Positions 34,273 through 42,091 of a DNA stretch of 64,000 nt are shown here, piece by piece (the first letter of the stretch is position 1; every line of letters starts with the position of its first letter). The stretch is from assembly GCF_014207935.1 (NCBI RefSeq), contig NZ_JACHLL010000006.1:186001-250000 (forward strand). The letters are read 5' to 3'. Under the pieces are notes generated by a model that did not search any database, was not told the DNA's origin, and saw only the letters and a program-made list of their open reading frames with translations. Source of the DNA: Pseudomonas fluvialis. Lineage in GTDB: Bacteria; Pseudomonadota; Gammaproteobacteria; Pseudomonadales; Pseudomonadaceae. The translations under genes and the position numbers were made by a program.

Positions 34273-34292
34273 ACCTCTGGTGAGATCGAGCC

Positions 34293-35687
34293 ATGGATTT
34301 CCTGCCGCTGTTCCACAAACTCAAGGATCGTCTGGTGCTGGTTGTCGGCGGTGGCGAGGTTGCCTTGCGCAAAGCCCGACTGCTGAGCGATGCCGGTGCC
34401 CGTCTGCGGGTGGTCACGCCAGAAGTCCGTGACGAGTTGCGCCAGATGGTGGAGCAGGGCGCCGGGGAACTGCATCTGCGTGGCTATGAAACCCGCGATC
34501 TGCAAGGCGTCTGCCTGGTGATTGCTGCCACCGATGACGAGCCACTGAATGCGCAGATTTCCGAAGACTGCAAAGGTCTCGGCATCCCGGTCAACGTGGT
34601 CGATGCGCCGGCACTGTGCAGCGTGATCTTTCCGGCCATCGTCGACCGCTCGCCGCTGATCGTCGCGGTGACCAGCGGCGGTGATGCGCCGGTCCTGGCC
34701 CGACTGATCCGCGCCAAGATCGAGACCTGGATCCCAGCGACCTACGGGCAACTGGCCGGCCTGGCCAAGAAGTTCCGCGCCCAGGTCAAGAGCCTGTTTC
34801 CCGATGTGCAGCAGCGCCGGGTGTTCTGGGAGGATGTGTTCCAGGGGCAGATTGCCGAAAGCGTATTCGCCGGCAAACTGGCCGAGGGCGAGCGCCTGCT
34901 GCAAGACAAGGTCAATGGCGCGGCGCCTCGGGCCCTCGGTGAGGTGTATCTGGTCGGCGCCGGCCCTGGCGATCCCGATCTGCTGACTTTCCGCGCCCTG
35001 CGCCTGATGCAGCAGGCTGATGTGGTGCTGTATGACCGTCTGGTGGCGCCCGCCATCATCGAGCTGTGCCGCCGCGATGCCGAGCGTCTCTATGTCGGCA
35101 AGCGCCGTGCCGAGCATGCCGTGCCGCAGGAAGAGATCAACCGCCTGCTGGTCAAACTGGCCAAAGAAGGCAAGCGGGTTCTGCGCCTCAAGGGTGGTGA
35201 TCCGTTCATCTTCGGGCGCGGCGGTGAGGAGATCGAGGAGCTGGCCGCCGAAGGCATTCCGTTTCAGGTCGTCCCGGGCATTACCGCCGCCTCCGGTTGC
35301 GCCGCCTATGCCGGTATTCCACTGACCCACCGCGACCATGCCCAGTCGGTACGTTTTGTCGCCGGGCATCGCAAGGATGGCAGTTTCGATCTTAACTGGG
35401 CGGATCTGGTCAGCCCGAGCCAGACCCTGGTGTTCTACATGGGCCTGACCGGCCTGACGGACATCTGCCAGCAACTGATTGCCCATGGTCGAGCCGCCAG
35501 CACACCGGCGGCGCTGATTCAGCAGGGCACTACCCAGCAGCAACGGGTCTACAGTGGCAACCTGAGCAATCTGGCCGAGCTTGTCGCGGAACATGAAGTG
35601 CACGCGCCAACACTGGTCATCGTCGGCGAGGTGGTCAGCCTGCGGGAGAAACTGGCCTGGTTCGAAGGCGCCCAGGCCAGCGTTTAA
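34293..35687 (+). CDS. cysG: siroheme synthase (trifunctional)
   Basis: CysG makes siroheme for sulfite and nitrite reductases. The 464-residue protein joins an N-terminal NAD-dependent precorrin-2 dehydrogenase/ferrochelatase (Rossmann motif [15 protein letters not shown], about 1-210) to a C-terminal uroporphyrinogen III methyltransferase. The latter shows [17 protein letters not shown] and [22 protein letters not shown]. Its stop codon abuts the stop of the convergent gene at 35688 with no bases between. Confidence 0.96.
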   Translation: MDFLPLFHKLKDRLVLVVGGGEVALRKARLLSDAGARLRVVTPEVRDELRQMVEQGAGELHLRGYETRDLQGVCLVIAATDDEPLNAQISEDCKGLGIPVNVVDAPALCSVIFPAIVDRSPLIVAVTSGGDAPVLARLIRAKIETWIPATYGQLAGLAKKFRAQVKSLFPDVQQRRVFWEDVFQGQIAESVFAGKLAEGERLLQDKVNGAAPRALGEVYLVGAGPGDPDLLTFRALRLMQQADVVLYDRLVAPAIIELCRRDAERLYVGKRRAEHAVPQEEINRLLVKLAKEGKRVLRLKGGDPFIFGRGGEEIEELAAEGIPFQVVPGITAASGCAAYAGIPLTHRDHAQSVRFVAGHRKDGSFDLNWADLVSPSQTLVFYMGLTGLTDICQQLIAHGRAASTPAALIQQGTTQQQRVYSGNLSNLAELVAEHEVHAPTLVIVGEVVSLREKLAWFEGAQASV

Positions 35688-36665
35688 TCAGGCCAGGCGC
35701 TCAGCCCACAGGACTTCGGCCCGTTGCAAGGCGGTTTCGTGTGGCTCGCCCAGCCCGCGCAACGCCAGGGCCATGGTTGCCAGCACCGCCAGACGGCCAT
35801 AGTCGTCGTCCAGTTCGCCCCGCCAGAAGGCACCCAGCTGCGCCGAGTCGAGCCGCTCCGGCTTGACGTGACGCTGGGCCGACAGCGCCGGCCATTCTTC
35901 ATCCCAGGCTTCGCCATTAGTGGTGCCATACAGGTGGCAGGCGGTGTCAGGGTTGACCTCGATCTCGCCGCCTTCACCCTTGATGACGATGGTGTGATCG
36001 CCCAGCAGGCGACTGGCTTCGCGGTGTGGCTCCTGATAGCCGGGATGGAAGATGCTCTGCAGGCCGCAGCGCGCGCCCAGGGGGTTGAGAATGCGTGCCA
36101 GCGAGTGGATGGGGGAGCGCAGCCCGAGGGTGTTGCGCAGGTCGATCATGCGCTGCAGGCCGGGCATCCAGTCACCCAGCGGCATGAAGGCCAGATGCTG
36201 GCTGTCCAGCGCCTGCTTAACGCTATTCCAGTCACGGCACCGCGGAATATCCAGCTCGGCCAGCAATTGCTCGGCATACATCCGGCCGGCGGTATGGGCG
36301 CCGCCGCCATGCATGAAAATGCGAATACCACCGGCCGCCAGAGCCTTGGCTGCCAGCAGGTACCAGGGCAGGTGACGTTTCTTGCCCGCGTAGCTTGGCC
36401 AGTCGATATCTACTGAGATGCCATTTGCTGGTAAGCGAGTGCGCACAGCCTCGGTGAAGCCGGCCAGCTCCTCGGCGCTTTCCTCCTTGTGCCGCAGCAG
36501 CATGAGAAAGGCCCCAAGCTGGGTATCCTCGGCCTGACCGTCAAGCAGCATGCCCATGGCCTCAAGGGCTTCCGCACGGGTCAGGTCGCGAGCGCCGCGC
36601 TTGCCTTTGCCAAGGATGCGGACAAAGACGGCAAAGGGATGTTCGGGCGGGGTTTCAAGGATCAT
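35688..36665 (-). CDS. ybiB: TrpD2/YbiB-family protein (anthranilate phosphoribosyltransferase fold)
   Basis: The 325-residue protein has the fold and several motifs of anthranilate phosphoribosyltransferase. Residues about 30-70 read LTRAEALEAMGMLLDGQ and AFLMLLRHKEESAEELAGF. In E. coli YbiB has no such enzyme activity and binds nucleic acids, so the common glycosyltransferase label is misleading. It overlaps tusE by 4 nt, placing it in the tus operon. Confidence 0.85.
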   Translation of the reverse strand: MILETPPEHPFAVFVRILGKGKRGARDLTRAEALEAMGMLLDGQAEDTQLGAFLMLLRHKEESAEELAGFTEAVRTRLPANGISVDIDWPSYAGKKRHLPWYLLAAKALAAGGIRIFMHGGGAHTAGRMYAEQLLAELDIPRCRDWNSVKQALDSQHLAFMPLGDWMPGLQRMIDLRNTLGLRSPIHSLARILNPLGARCGLQSIFHPGYQEPHREASRLLGDHTIVIKGEGGEIEVNPDTACHLYGTTNGEAWDEEWPALSAQRHVKPERLDSAQLGAFWRGELDDDYGRLAVLATMALALRGLGEPHETALQRAEVLWAERLA

Positions 36666-36997
36666 ATGCAATTCGTCGGTTTGGGCAGGCCGGCCAGCTT
36701 GGCCGCGAGCTTGGCGGGAGTGCCCTTGAACAGCTGATTGAGACAGGCACTGTTGCCGGTTTCGGGGCCCAGCTTGAGGGCGATGTATTTGACCAGCGGG
36801 CGGGTAGCCGGCGACAGCTGGAACTCGGCATAGAATTCGCGCAAGGCGTCGAGTACCGCCCAGTGCGCGGGCGTCAGCGAAAGACCTTCTGCCTGGGCCA
36901 GAGCCATCGCCACGGCAGGCGCCCAGTCCGTCAGCTCGCACAGGTAACCATCCTGGTCCAGCGCAATGCGCCGGCCGTCGACAAGCAGCTCAGTCAT
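36662..36997 (-). CDS. tusE: sulfurtransferase TusE (DsrC family)
   Basis: TusE receives persulfide sulfur from TusBCD and passes it to MnmA bound to tRNA. The 111-residue protein has the DsrC pattern, including LTPAHWAVLDALREFY, and ends NCI with the active Cys110 as penultimate residue. I chose the start at 36997 (MTELLVDG), which overlaps the end of tusB. The partner mnmA is at 18.6 kb. Confidence 0.93.
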   Translation of the reverse strand: MTELLVDGRRIALDQDGYLCELTDWAPAVAMALAQAEGLSLTPAHWAVLDALREFYAEFQLSPATRPLVKYIALKLGPETGNSACLNQLFKGTPAKLAAKLAGLPKPTNCI

Positions 36998-37293
36998 AGC
37001 CAGCTGTTGACCTTGGCATGTTGCAGCGTCAGCGCGACAAATTGCGGATAGTCGATGCACTGCACGCGCTCAGGCACCTGCAGTGCGCGCGCCTGCACGT
37101 CTTCCTGCAGGGCATACAGGCCGATGGAGGACGGCATCAGTTCCAGCGCCTCGCAAGTGCGCGTCCCGTTCTGCAGGGCATACACCGCATCGCCACACAG
37201 CAACAGACCATCATCGGCACTCAGCAGGCGCAGGCAACTGGCCAGACGACTGTCGGCAAAGGGCGAATGGGTGAGGATATGCAGGGTACTCAT
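36994..37293 (-). CDS. tusB: sulfurtransferase complex subunit TusB
   Basis: TusB is the smallest subunit of the TusBCD heterohexamer, which relays sulfur from TusA to TusE. The 99-residue protein begins MSTLHILTHSPFAD and has the DsrH-like pattern DGLLLCGDAVYAL. It overlaps tusE by 4 nt and touches tusC (TGATG). Confidence 0.9.
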   Translation of the reverse strand: MSTLHILTHSPFADSRLASCLRLLSADDGLLLCGDAVYALQNGTRTCEALELMPSSIGLYALQEDVQARALQVPERVQCIDYPQFVALTLQHAKVNSWL

Positions 37294-37652
37294 CAGATCG
37301 TCATCACCTGGTCGAATCGGCCCAGCAGAGCGCGCAAGGCGTCGTCATCCAGCACGCTCACCGGCAAGCCCAATTGGTCTGCCACAAGGCCGCGCTCGAC
37401 CAGGCTGCGCTGGCAGGCATAGAGCTCTTCGACACCAAACAGCGGCAAGGCCTGCAGGTTGGCAGCGAGATCCTTCTGCTGCAGCAGAACAGCCTGCTGA
37501 TCCTTGCGCAGCTGGAAGACGCCGTCATCGAGAAACAGCAGGGCCAGCGGCAGATCGAAAGCACCGCCCGCCAGGGCAATATCGAGCGCCTCGCGGGCGC
37601 CCGGGCCCGACCACGGCGCCTGACGGCTGATCAGCAAGAGTGACTGGGCCAT
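37293..37652 (-). CDS. tusC: sulfurtransferase complex subunit TusC
   Basis: TusC is the DsrF-like subunit of TusBCD. The 119-residue protein starts MAQSLLLISRQAPW at 37652, a start that overlaps the tusD stop. It contains the family segments REALDIALAGGAFDLPLALLFLDDGVFQL and VEELYACQRSL. It is part of a tightly overlapping ybiB-tus operon. Confidence 0.9.
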   Translation of the reverse strand: MAQSLLLISRQAPWSGPGAREALDIALAGGAFDLPLALLFLDDGVFQLRKDQQAVLLQQKDLAANLQALPLFGVEELYACQRSLVERGLVADQLGLPVSVLDDDALRALLGRFDQVMTI

Positions 37653-38044
37653 CAGTGGCCTCCAAAGCAGATCAGGCGATCGCACTGCTGGATCGCTTCA
37701 TGCAGCTGCCCAAGGCCGGACAGCGCCCAGGGTGCATCGATACTGGCCGCCGAACGCTGATAGCGCTGGGCTTCTTCTGTGTTCAGCTCGCCGCGGCGCA
37801 GAGCAGCAGCAATGCAGACCACTGCATCCAGCTGGTGCTGCGCGACAAACTCGCGCCATTGCCGCGCGGTGTCGAGTTCGTCCTGTGGACTGACGACTGT
37901 ACTGGATGCGCTGTGTACACCGTCCTGATAGAAGAACAGACGCATTATTTCGTGGCCGCCAGCTAGCGCGGCCTCTGCAAAGCGCAAGGCGCGGCGAGCA
38001 GCCGGGGAGTGGGCAGGGGCGTGCAGGGCGATGGCAAATTTCAT
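37652..38044 (-). CDS. tusD: sulfurtransferase complex subunit TusD
   Basis: TusD is the catalytic DsrE-like subunit of TusBCD. The active cysteine is visible as Cys77 in VVCIAAALRRGE, equivalent to E. coli Cys78. The 130-residue protein starts MKFAIALHAPAHSPAARRAL at 38044. It is the first gene of the tusD-C-B-E-ybiB operon. Confidence 0.93.
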   Translation of the reverse strand: MKFAIALHAPAHSPAARRALRFAEAALAGGHEIMRLFFYQDGVHSASSTVVSPQDELDTARQWREFVAQHQLDAVVCIAAALRRGELNTEEAQRYQRSAASIDAPWALSGLGQLHEAIQQCDRLICFGGH

Positions 38045-38106
38045 CGGCGTCACTGGCAATCCATGATGCCGCGCATGATAACGCCGTTTACCGGCGAACA
38101 GGCATG

Positions 38107-38129
38107 AAAAAGCCCGCCGAAGCGGGCTT
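38107..38129 (-). terminator. UUCG-tetraloop terminator of the YccA-like gene
   Basis: On the minus strand AAGCCCGC-TTCG-GCGGGCTT forms an 8-bp stem closed by a UUCG tetraloop and is followed by a T-run. It lies just past the stop of the gene at 38147. Confidence 0.92.
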
Positions 38130-38146
38130 CTCCAGACACTGCTTGA

Positions 38147-38815
38147 TCAGTCATCACTGCCCATGATGCCGAAGATCTGCAGCAGGCTGACAAACAGGTT
38201 GTAGATGGACACATACAGGCTGATGGTCGCCATGATGTAGTTGCGCTCGCCACCGTGAATGATCTCGCTGGTCTGGTAGAGGATCGCCGCCGAGGAGAAC
38301 AGCACGAAACCGGCGCTGATGGCCAGTTGCAGGCCGCTGATCTGGAAGAAGAAGCTCACCAGCGTGGCGCCCAGCAGGACAAAGAAGCCGGCGGTAATGA
38401 AGCCGCTGAGGAAGCTCATGTCCTTACGGGTGGTCAGTACGTAGGCCGACAGGCCACAGAATACCAAGGCCGTCATGGCAAAGGCCGCGGTAATCACTTC
38501 ACCGCCATTGGCCATGCCCAGGTAGCGGTTGAGGATAGGGCCGAGCGTGTAACCCATGAAACCGGTCAGGGCGAAGGTCGACAGCAGCCCCCAGGCCGAG
38601 TTGCGCAGTTTCACGGTGAGGAAGAACAGACCGTAGAAACCGATCAGCACAACGAACACGTTGGGATAGGCCGCATTCATCTGCTGCGCCATGTAAGCGA
38701 CCAGGCCGCTGAAGGCTAGGGTCATGGCCAGCAGGCCGTAGGTGTTGCGCAGTACAGAGCTGACCTGAGTCTGCTCACCCTGCAGTTGTTCGATGGAATA
38801 GGGTTGTTGTTGCAT
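38147..38815 (-). CDS. Bax inhibitor-1/YccA family membrane protein
   Basis: The 222-residue protein has seven hydrophobic helices and ends with a short charged tail (GIMGSDD). Motifs such as [11 protein letters not shown] and [21 protein letters not shown] mark the BI-1/YccA family, whose E. coli member inhibits FtsH. The start [11 protein letters not shown] at 38815 fits the family. It is monocistronic with its own terminator. Confidence 0.92.
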   Translation of the reverse strand: MQQQPYSIEQLQGEQTQVSSVLRNTYGLLAMTLAFSGLVAYMAQQMNAAYPNVFVVLIGFYGLFFLTVKLRNSAWGLLSTFALTGFMGYTLGPILNRYLGMANGGEVITAAFAMTALVFCGLSAYVLTTRKDMSFLSGFITAGFFVLLGATLVSFFFQISGLQLAISAGFVLFSSAAILYQTSEIIHGGERNYIMATISLYVSIYNLFVSLLQIFGIMGSDD

Positions 38816-38967
38816 GACATCACTCCCAGTGATTGGACAGTCCCTGACCAGGGTTTGAGGCGAGCATAGCAAATCCCCTGCGACAACCAACCACGGGTAT
38901 TTATCAGGTTGTTGCGAAGCCGTGCGCTTTCTCCGAGATACGGCCGAAATGCCGGCAAATCAACTAT

Positions 38968-38995
38968 TTGAAAGGCGAATCGGTTGCGGTAGTAT
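38968..38995 (+). promoter_or_regulatory. sigma70 promoter of tRNA-Ser
   Basis: TTGAAA (38968-38973), a 16-bp spacer and TAGTAT (38990-38995) lie just before the tRNA gene. A GC-rich discriminator (TGCCGCCCGC) follows, as is common for stable-RNA promoters. Confidence 0.65.
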
Positions 38996-39012
38996 TGCCG
39001 CCCGCATACGCC

Positions 39013-39102
39013 GGAAGCGTGGCAGAGCGGTTGAATGCAACGGTCTTGAAAACCGTCGAAGGGGAAACTCTTCCGTGAGTTCGAATCTCACCGCTTCCGC
39101 CA
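39013..39102 (+). tRNA. tRNA-Ser (anticodon UGA)
   Basis: The 90-nt gene folds into a tRNA with acceptor GGAAGCG/CGCTTCC, discriminator G and encoded CCA. The anticodon TGA sits in the loop CTTGAAA, and there is a long variable arm typical of tRNA-Ser. Its last 17 nt (39086-39102) are duplicated at 41960-41976, so it is the integration site of the following island. Confidence 0.96.
39086..39102 (+). repeat. attL: tRNA-Ser 3' end repeat, left copy
   Basis: This is the 17-bp left copy of the direct repeat, which forms part of the functional tRNA-Ser gene. Integration by a tyrosine recombinase at a tRNA 3' end leaves this arrangement. Confidence 0.85.
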
Positions 39103-39157
39103 ACTAACATGTTGTTTCCATTGATATTTTCTTGATTCAGTACCGAAAAGGGAGCGT

Positions 39158-39190
39158 TTTGGGAACACTTTGGGAACACTTTGGGAACAA
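39158..39190. repeat. three tandem 11-bp repeats (TTTGGGAACAC)
   Basis: Three head-to-tail copies occupy 39158-39168, 39169-39179 and 39180-39190, the last with one change at its end. The 11-bp period is close to one DNA turn. A 12-bp repeat GTTTGCGAGTGC follows at 39197-39208 and 39221-39232. The position between tRNA and integrase remnant fits integrase arm-type sites. Confidence 0.6.
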
Positions 39191-39301
39191 TCGCCAGTTT
39201 GCGAGTGCCCCAGCGGTAGGGTTTGCGAGTGCTGGAGCGTCGATTTCTGCAGTGATTTTCAGGTGGGCCGCTAACTATCGCTGTCAGGGCCGCCGGAACA
39301 A

Positions 39302-39330
39302 AAAAAAGGCACCTCATGGGTGCCTTTTTT
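39302..39330. terminator. bidirectional terminator after the island lipoprotein gene
   Basis: AAAAAAGGCACC (39302-39313) and GGTGCCTTTTTT (39319-39330) form a hairpin with A/T runs on both sides. It closes the minus-strand gene ending at 39360 and would also stop transcription coming out of tRNA-Ser. Confidence 0.88.
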
Positions 39331-39359
39331 GTTTCTTCACTTTGTCGCTGATGAGCCTG

Positions 39360-39917
39360 TTACGGCGTACTGGTGGTCTGGCCCGCGCTGGCATCTTCCA
39401 TAATTTTAGCGCGCACGTTTTGGAAGTGGGCCTCGAGTAGCTGGTTAGCGACTGGCATCTTCCAGTTCAGTGCGCGGGCATCCGGGCTGTTGCTGATTTC
39501 GCTGATCTCGGCCTGCTGTGCCTCAGAAAGACCCGGCGGATCCATTCCGACTACAGCGAGCTCGAACAGGCGGCCGACTTTCTTGCTCTCCTCAGGGGTG
39601 AAGAGAACTGCAAATTTTCGGGCCATCTGGTCGGTGAAGTACTCTCTGGTCAGGTAAGGCTCAGCCTTCTGAACCACCATTCGCTTCTGCTCTTCGGGCT
39701 CAGGCAGCGACGCCAGCATCGTATTAATTCGATCCCTGGATTTTTGATAGGTCGAGTCGTAATAGGTGTGCGCAAGGTCGATACCAGCCTGCATCCGAAT
39801 CGGGTCGCCTTCTGGGTTCGACATAACCGACTCAGTGGACTGTGTTGGGGGCGGGGTAGAGCAACCACTGAGTAAACTCAGGAAAAGCAGGGTAAACACT
39901 AGGTGGATCGAGCGCAT
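39360..39917 (-). CDS. putative lipoprotein, possibly DUF2059-like
   Basis: The 185-residue product has a lipoprotein signal peptide with lipobox LSGC at Cys19 and then a proline- and serine-rich stretch. The C-terminal half (about 110-165: FAVLFTPEESKKVGRLFELA ... SEISNSPDARALNWKMP) recalls DUF2059, but the match is weak. The ATG at 39917 has AAGGA at good spacing. Its frame is continuous with the integrase stump upstream, so a fused product is also possible. The function is unknown. Confidence 0.65.
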   Translation of the reverse strand: MRSIHLVFTLLFLSLLSGCSTPPPTQSTESVMSNPEGDPIRMQAGIDLAHTYYDSTYQKSRDRINTMLASLPEPEEQKRMVVQKAEPYLTREYFTDQMARKFAVLFTPEESKKVGRLFELAVVGMDPPGLSEAQQAEISEISNSPDARALNWKMPVANQLLEAHFQNVRAKIMEDASAGQTTSTP

Positions 39918-40316
39918 TCTCTGTCCTTTAGGGGGATGTGGATGGCGGGAGAGTACACAAAGCCTTTCGGCGGCTGCTACGTGTGCCCAGCAAAAAGCTG
40001 CTCGTAAGCGATATTCGAGCTTCAAGGCCTGATTCAAAAGACCCACGAAGTCCGGGCCATCCTTGCTGATCCACCTCGCGTAGTGTTTGAAAATCATCGT
40101 CGTGGATGTGTGCCCCATCTGATCCGCAATCCACTCAGGAGTGGCAATGCCGCTGCTCAGCATCTGGCTGGCGAAGGTGTGCCGGCACTGGTTCGGGCCG
40201 CGTGGTCGCACGCCGGCCTTCTTCAAGTGCGATTTCCACCAGCCATTGCGCAGCGTGTCCGAGGTTGAGTACGCCTCTCCGCACAACGTATCGCACCGAT
40301 CAGGCGCGCACTGCGA
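39918..40316 (-). pseudogene. C-terminal remnant of a tyrosine recombinase (integrase)
   Basis: The minus-strand frame starts right after a stop at 40317-40319 and encodes only the last part of a phage-type integrase. The second active-site arginine is in CRHTFAS, the histidine in MGHTSTT and the tyrosine nucleophile in HYARWI. The N-terminal and core-binding domains and the first arginine are absent. There is no stop before the following lipoprotein start, so the frame runs straight into it. The enzyme cannot be active. Confidence 0.85.
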
Positions 40317-40346
40317 TCACTGAAAGGCGAAGCTAAAAGCGACCTG

Positions 40347-40547
40347 ATGTTCAGCGAACCCAAGGAGGGCTTTCAAAGCGTGCTCCGGTGGTCGGTGTAC
40401 TGCGCCAAGAACGAAATGTCGGTTCTTGAAGCACCTGAACTCAAACAGCACTACGACCTGCTTCCCGGCAAGGCAACGTTCATTTCCCGCCCGCTCCTCC
40501 AGCAGACTCGGGAGCACTACGAGACGGTAATCCTGCCTTTCGCATAG
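40347..40547 (+). CDS. unrecognised short protein, probably a gene remnant
   Basis: An open frame of 66 codons starting at ATG 40347 encodes a soluble peptide beginning MFSEPKEGFQSVLRW. The frame is open further upstream to about 40270 without a start, and no ribosome-binding site is evident. This suggests the end of a truncated island gene. It is directly followed by a 9-bp GC-rich hairpin at 40558-40580. I do not recognise the family. Confidence 0.3.
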   Translation: MFSEPKEGFQSVLRWSVYCAKNEMSVLEAPELKQHYDLLPGKATFISRPLLQQTREHYETVILPFA

Positions 40548-40590
40548 CCCCTCAAATCGCCCTGTGCGGCTCACAGGGCGCGAGATAGAA

Positions 40591-40689
40591 ATGAAGGCTA
40601 CCCACGTGGCGCTTTTTGCACTTCTCGCGACCAGCGCGATTTCTGCCCCCATCCTGAGCACTGACAGCACAGGGCCTGCTACTGCCTAA
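40591..40689 (+). CDS. candidate small exported peptide
   Basis: A 32-codon frame from ATG 40591 encodes MKATHVALFALLATSAISAP and a short polar tail, which looks like a cleavable signal peptide with little mature sequence. The ribosome-binding site is weak (GAGATAG). It may be a chance frame or a decayed exported protein. Confidence 0.22.
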   Translation: MKATHVALFALLATSAISAPILSTDSTGPATA

Positions 40690-40854
40690 AATGAAGTAAG
40701 GTCCGATATGTGCGCCCCGGATCAAAGCTAAGTTTGCAACAAGGCTGATCAGTACGAAGAGTGAAAAGGCATTACGAAAGCAAAGCAGTTCGCGGATTAG
40801 CTAAACTCACCTGAAAGGTTCGGAACCAGGCGTCACGATTAGGGGTTATCACGG

Positions 40855-41622
40855 ATGAATAGTTTTTTAAGAATCACCACGCTGCTCTTGGTATTAGCAG
40901 GCGTCTCATCATGCGACTCAGAAAAATACAAATATAAGGCCTTTGAAAAGCTATCTGTCCCAGAAAAGCTCCAGAACCGTCAATGCCCTAAGCCTATTGG
41001 AGAAAGAAGTCTTGCCGGTTCAAACGAGCAGGCATTTGGGCCGTATAAATTTCAATATACAGACAATCTCCTTGGTATCGGCGCATATATGTCAAGTAAA
41101 GTAGGCGATCCTAAAATAAACCAATACGGAGAGCGAAGCAGAGTTGACGATAACCAAGAGACGCTGAATTTCGGATTCTATCTGCCAGATACTATACCCA
41201 CATTCTTGAATTATACAGAGCAGCGCAAGCGGATTGATCGTGGCGAATTATTTGCAGTAAATGTTGAGCTTTTCTGGAGTCAGCGCGAAACGGTAATTCC
41301 CGAAAGCGGGCATACAATCTCAAGAATAACCACTAGATCATCCTCACCCTGGTCGAAAACCACAGATGACTTAATGGTGAAAGAGCAAGAAGAGCGCGGT
41401 CTCTTATTTTACATATACGCCCCGACAGGCAATTCCATACCAAGCGCAGTGAAATTCATATCCTGCGAAACCAACTGCACAGTTATAAGCAAAATCAGGA
41501 AAGATGTTTGGCTACGCTATTCGTATCCAAGCGCCAACATTAAGTGCTGGCGCTACATTGATGAAGAAGTTCATCGGATGCTAAGCGAAACTACTTCCAA
41601 CTGGGCCAGTTCAGAGAAATAG
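40855..41622 (+). CDS. island-encoded putative lipoprotein
   Basis: The 255-residue product begins with a hydrophobic stretch and the lipobox VSSC (Cys20), so a membrane-anchored lipoprotein is likely. The mature part is polar and has no transmembrane segment. Cysteines at CETNC could form a disulfide. AGGGG precedes the start. Codon use is much more AT-rich than in flanking housekeeping genes, which supports horizontal origin. I recognise no family. Confidence 0.7.
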   Translation: MNSFLRITTLLLVLAGVSSCDSEKYKYKAFEKLSVPEKLQNRQCPKPIGERSLAGSNEQAFGPYKFQYTDNLLGIGAYMSSKVGDPKINQYGERSRVDDNQETLNFGFYLPDTIPTFLNYTEQRKRIDRGELFAVNVELFWSQRETVIPESGHTISRITTRSSSPWSKTTDDLMVKEQEERGLLFYIYAPTGNSIPSAVKFISCETNCTVISKIRKDVWLRYSYPSANIKCWRYIDEEVHRMLSETTSNWASSEK

Positions 41623-42091
41623 CTCCGCAGTTCCACAAACTCAGGATTACCGAACCGCTCACACCTAAGCCGCCTGGCCACAAGAAAAGGGTATCCGAAG
41701 CCGCAACAGCTATCGTGCTGACGATCTATCTAGCGATGAACCGGGAACCCTTTAAGTGCACCTGATTGCCGAACTTTTTCTGTGCGCGACGGCAGCCCAT
41801 AGGACGCCAGCCGGCATCTACAAGGAGTCGCAGCGGTCTTTAGCCGTTGCCCAGCGATTGCCCCGCCTTGTAAGATGCGCCACTAATCAATGACGTTCAC
41901 AGGCTCCACTTGCTTGCGCGTAGCCCTAGAAAACCCCAGTGCAGAGCAGTGAGATCATCTCTCACCGCTTCCGCCATATTTGCTCTGCCTGCGCACCGCG
42001 CAGGCGAGCCAGAGCGACAGGCAACAGCCCGTCTGGCATTCCGAACAAGACCGCTGCATGGATGGCGGCTCGCGTGTAGGCGAGGTGATGT
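41623..42091. other. island right end and gacA upstream region
   Basis: This 469-bp gap holds no convincing gene. A frame open from 41565 to 41765 without a usable start encodes a peptide ending LAMNREPFKCT and may be another gene fragment. The right attachment repeat is at 41960-41976. After it, the remaining 115 bp must supply the gacA promoter. No clear sigma70 site was found there. Confidence 0.5.
41960..41976 (+). repeat. attR: tRNA-Ser 3' end repeat, right copy
   Basis: The 17 bases TCTCACCGCTTCCGCCA are identical to the last 17 nt of tRNA-Ser at 39086-39102. No other part of the tRNA is duplicated, which is what integration at a tRNA 3' end leaves. Confidence 0.85.

Larger units (their letters stand above)
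39086..41976. mobile_element. degenerate genomic island inserted at tRNA-Ser
   Basis: The segment is bounded by perfect 17-bp direct repeats, TCTCACCGCTTCCGCCA. The left copy is the 3' end of tRNA-Ser and the right copy is at 41960-41976. Inside are the C-terminal stump of a tyrosine recombinase next to the tRNA-side end, tandem arm-like repeats, two lipoprotein genes and unrecognised fragments. Composition is visibly more AT-rich from 40.7 to 41.6 kb. With no intact integrase it cannot excise by itself. The whole insert is about 2.9 kb. Confidence 0.85.

Noticed and set aside
39158-39190. Possible CRISPR or minisatellite gene
   Set aside because: Three 11-bp copies with no spacers fit recombinase arm sites better.
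41565-41765. Open frame over the end of the island lipoprotein gene
   Set aside because: It has no start codon with a ribosome-binding site and no known family. It may be a gene fragment, so it is only mentioned in the gap entry.
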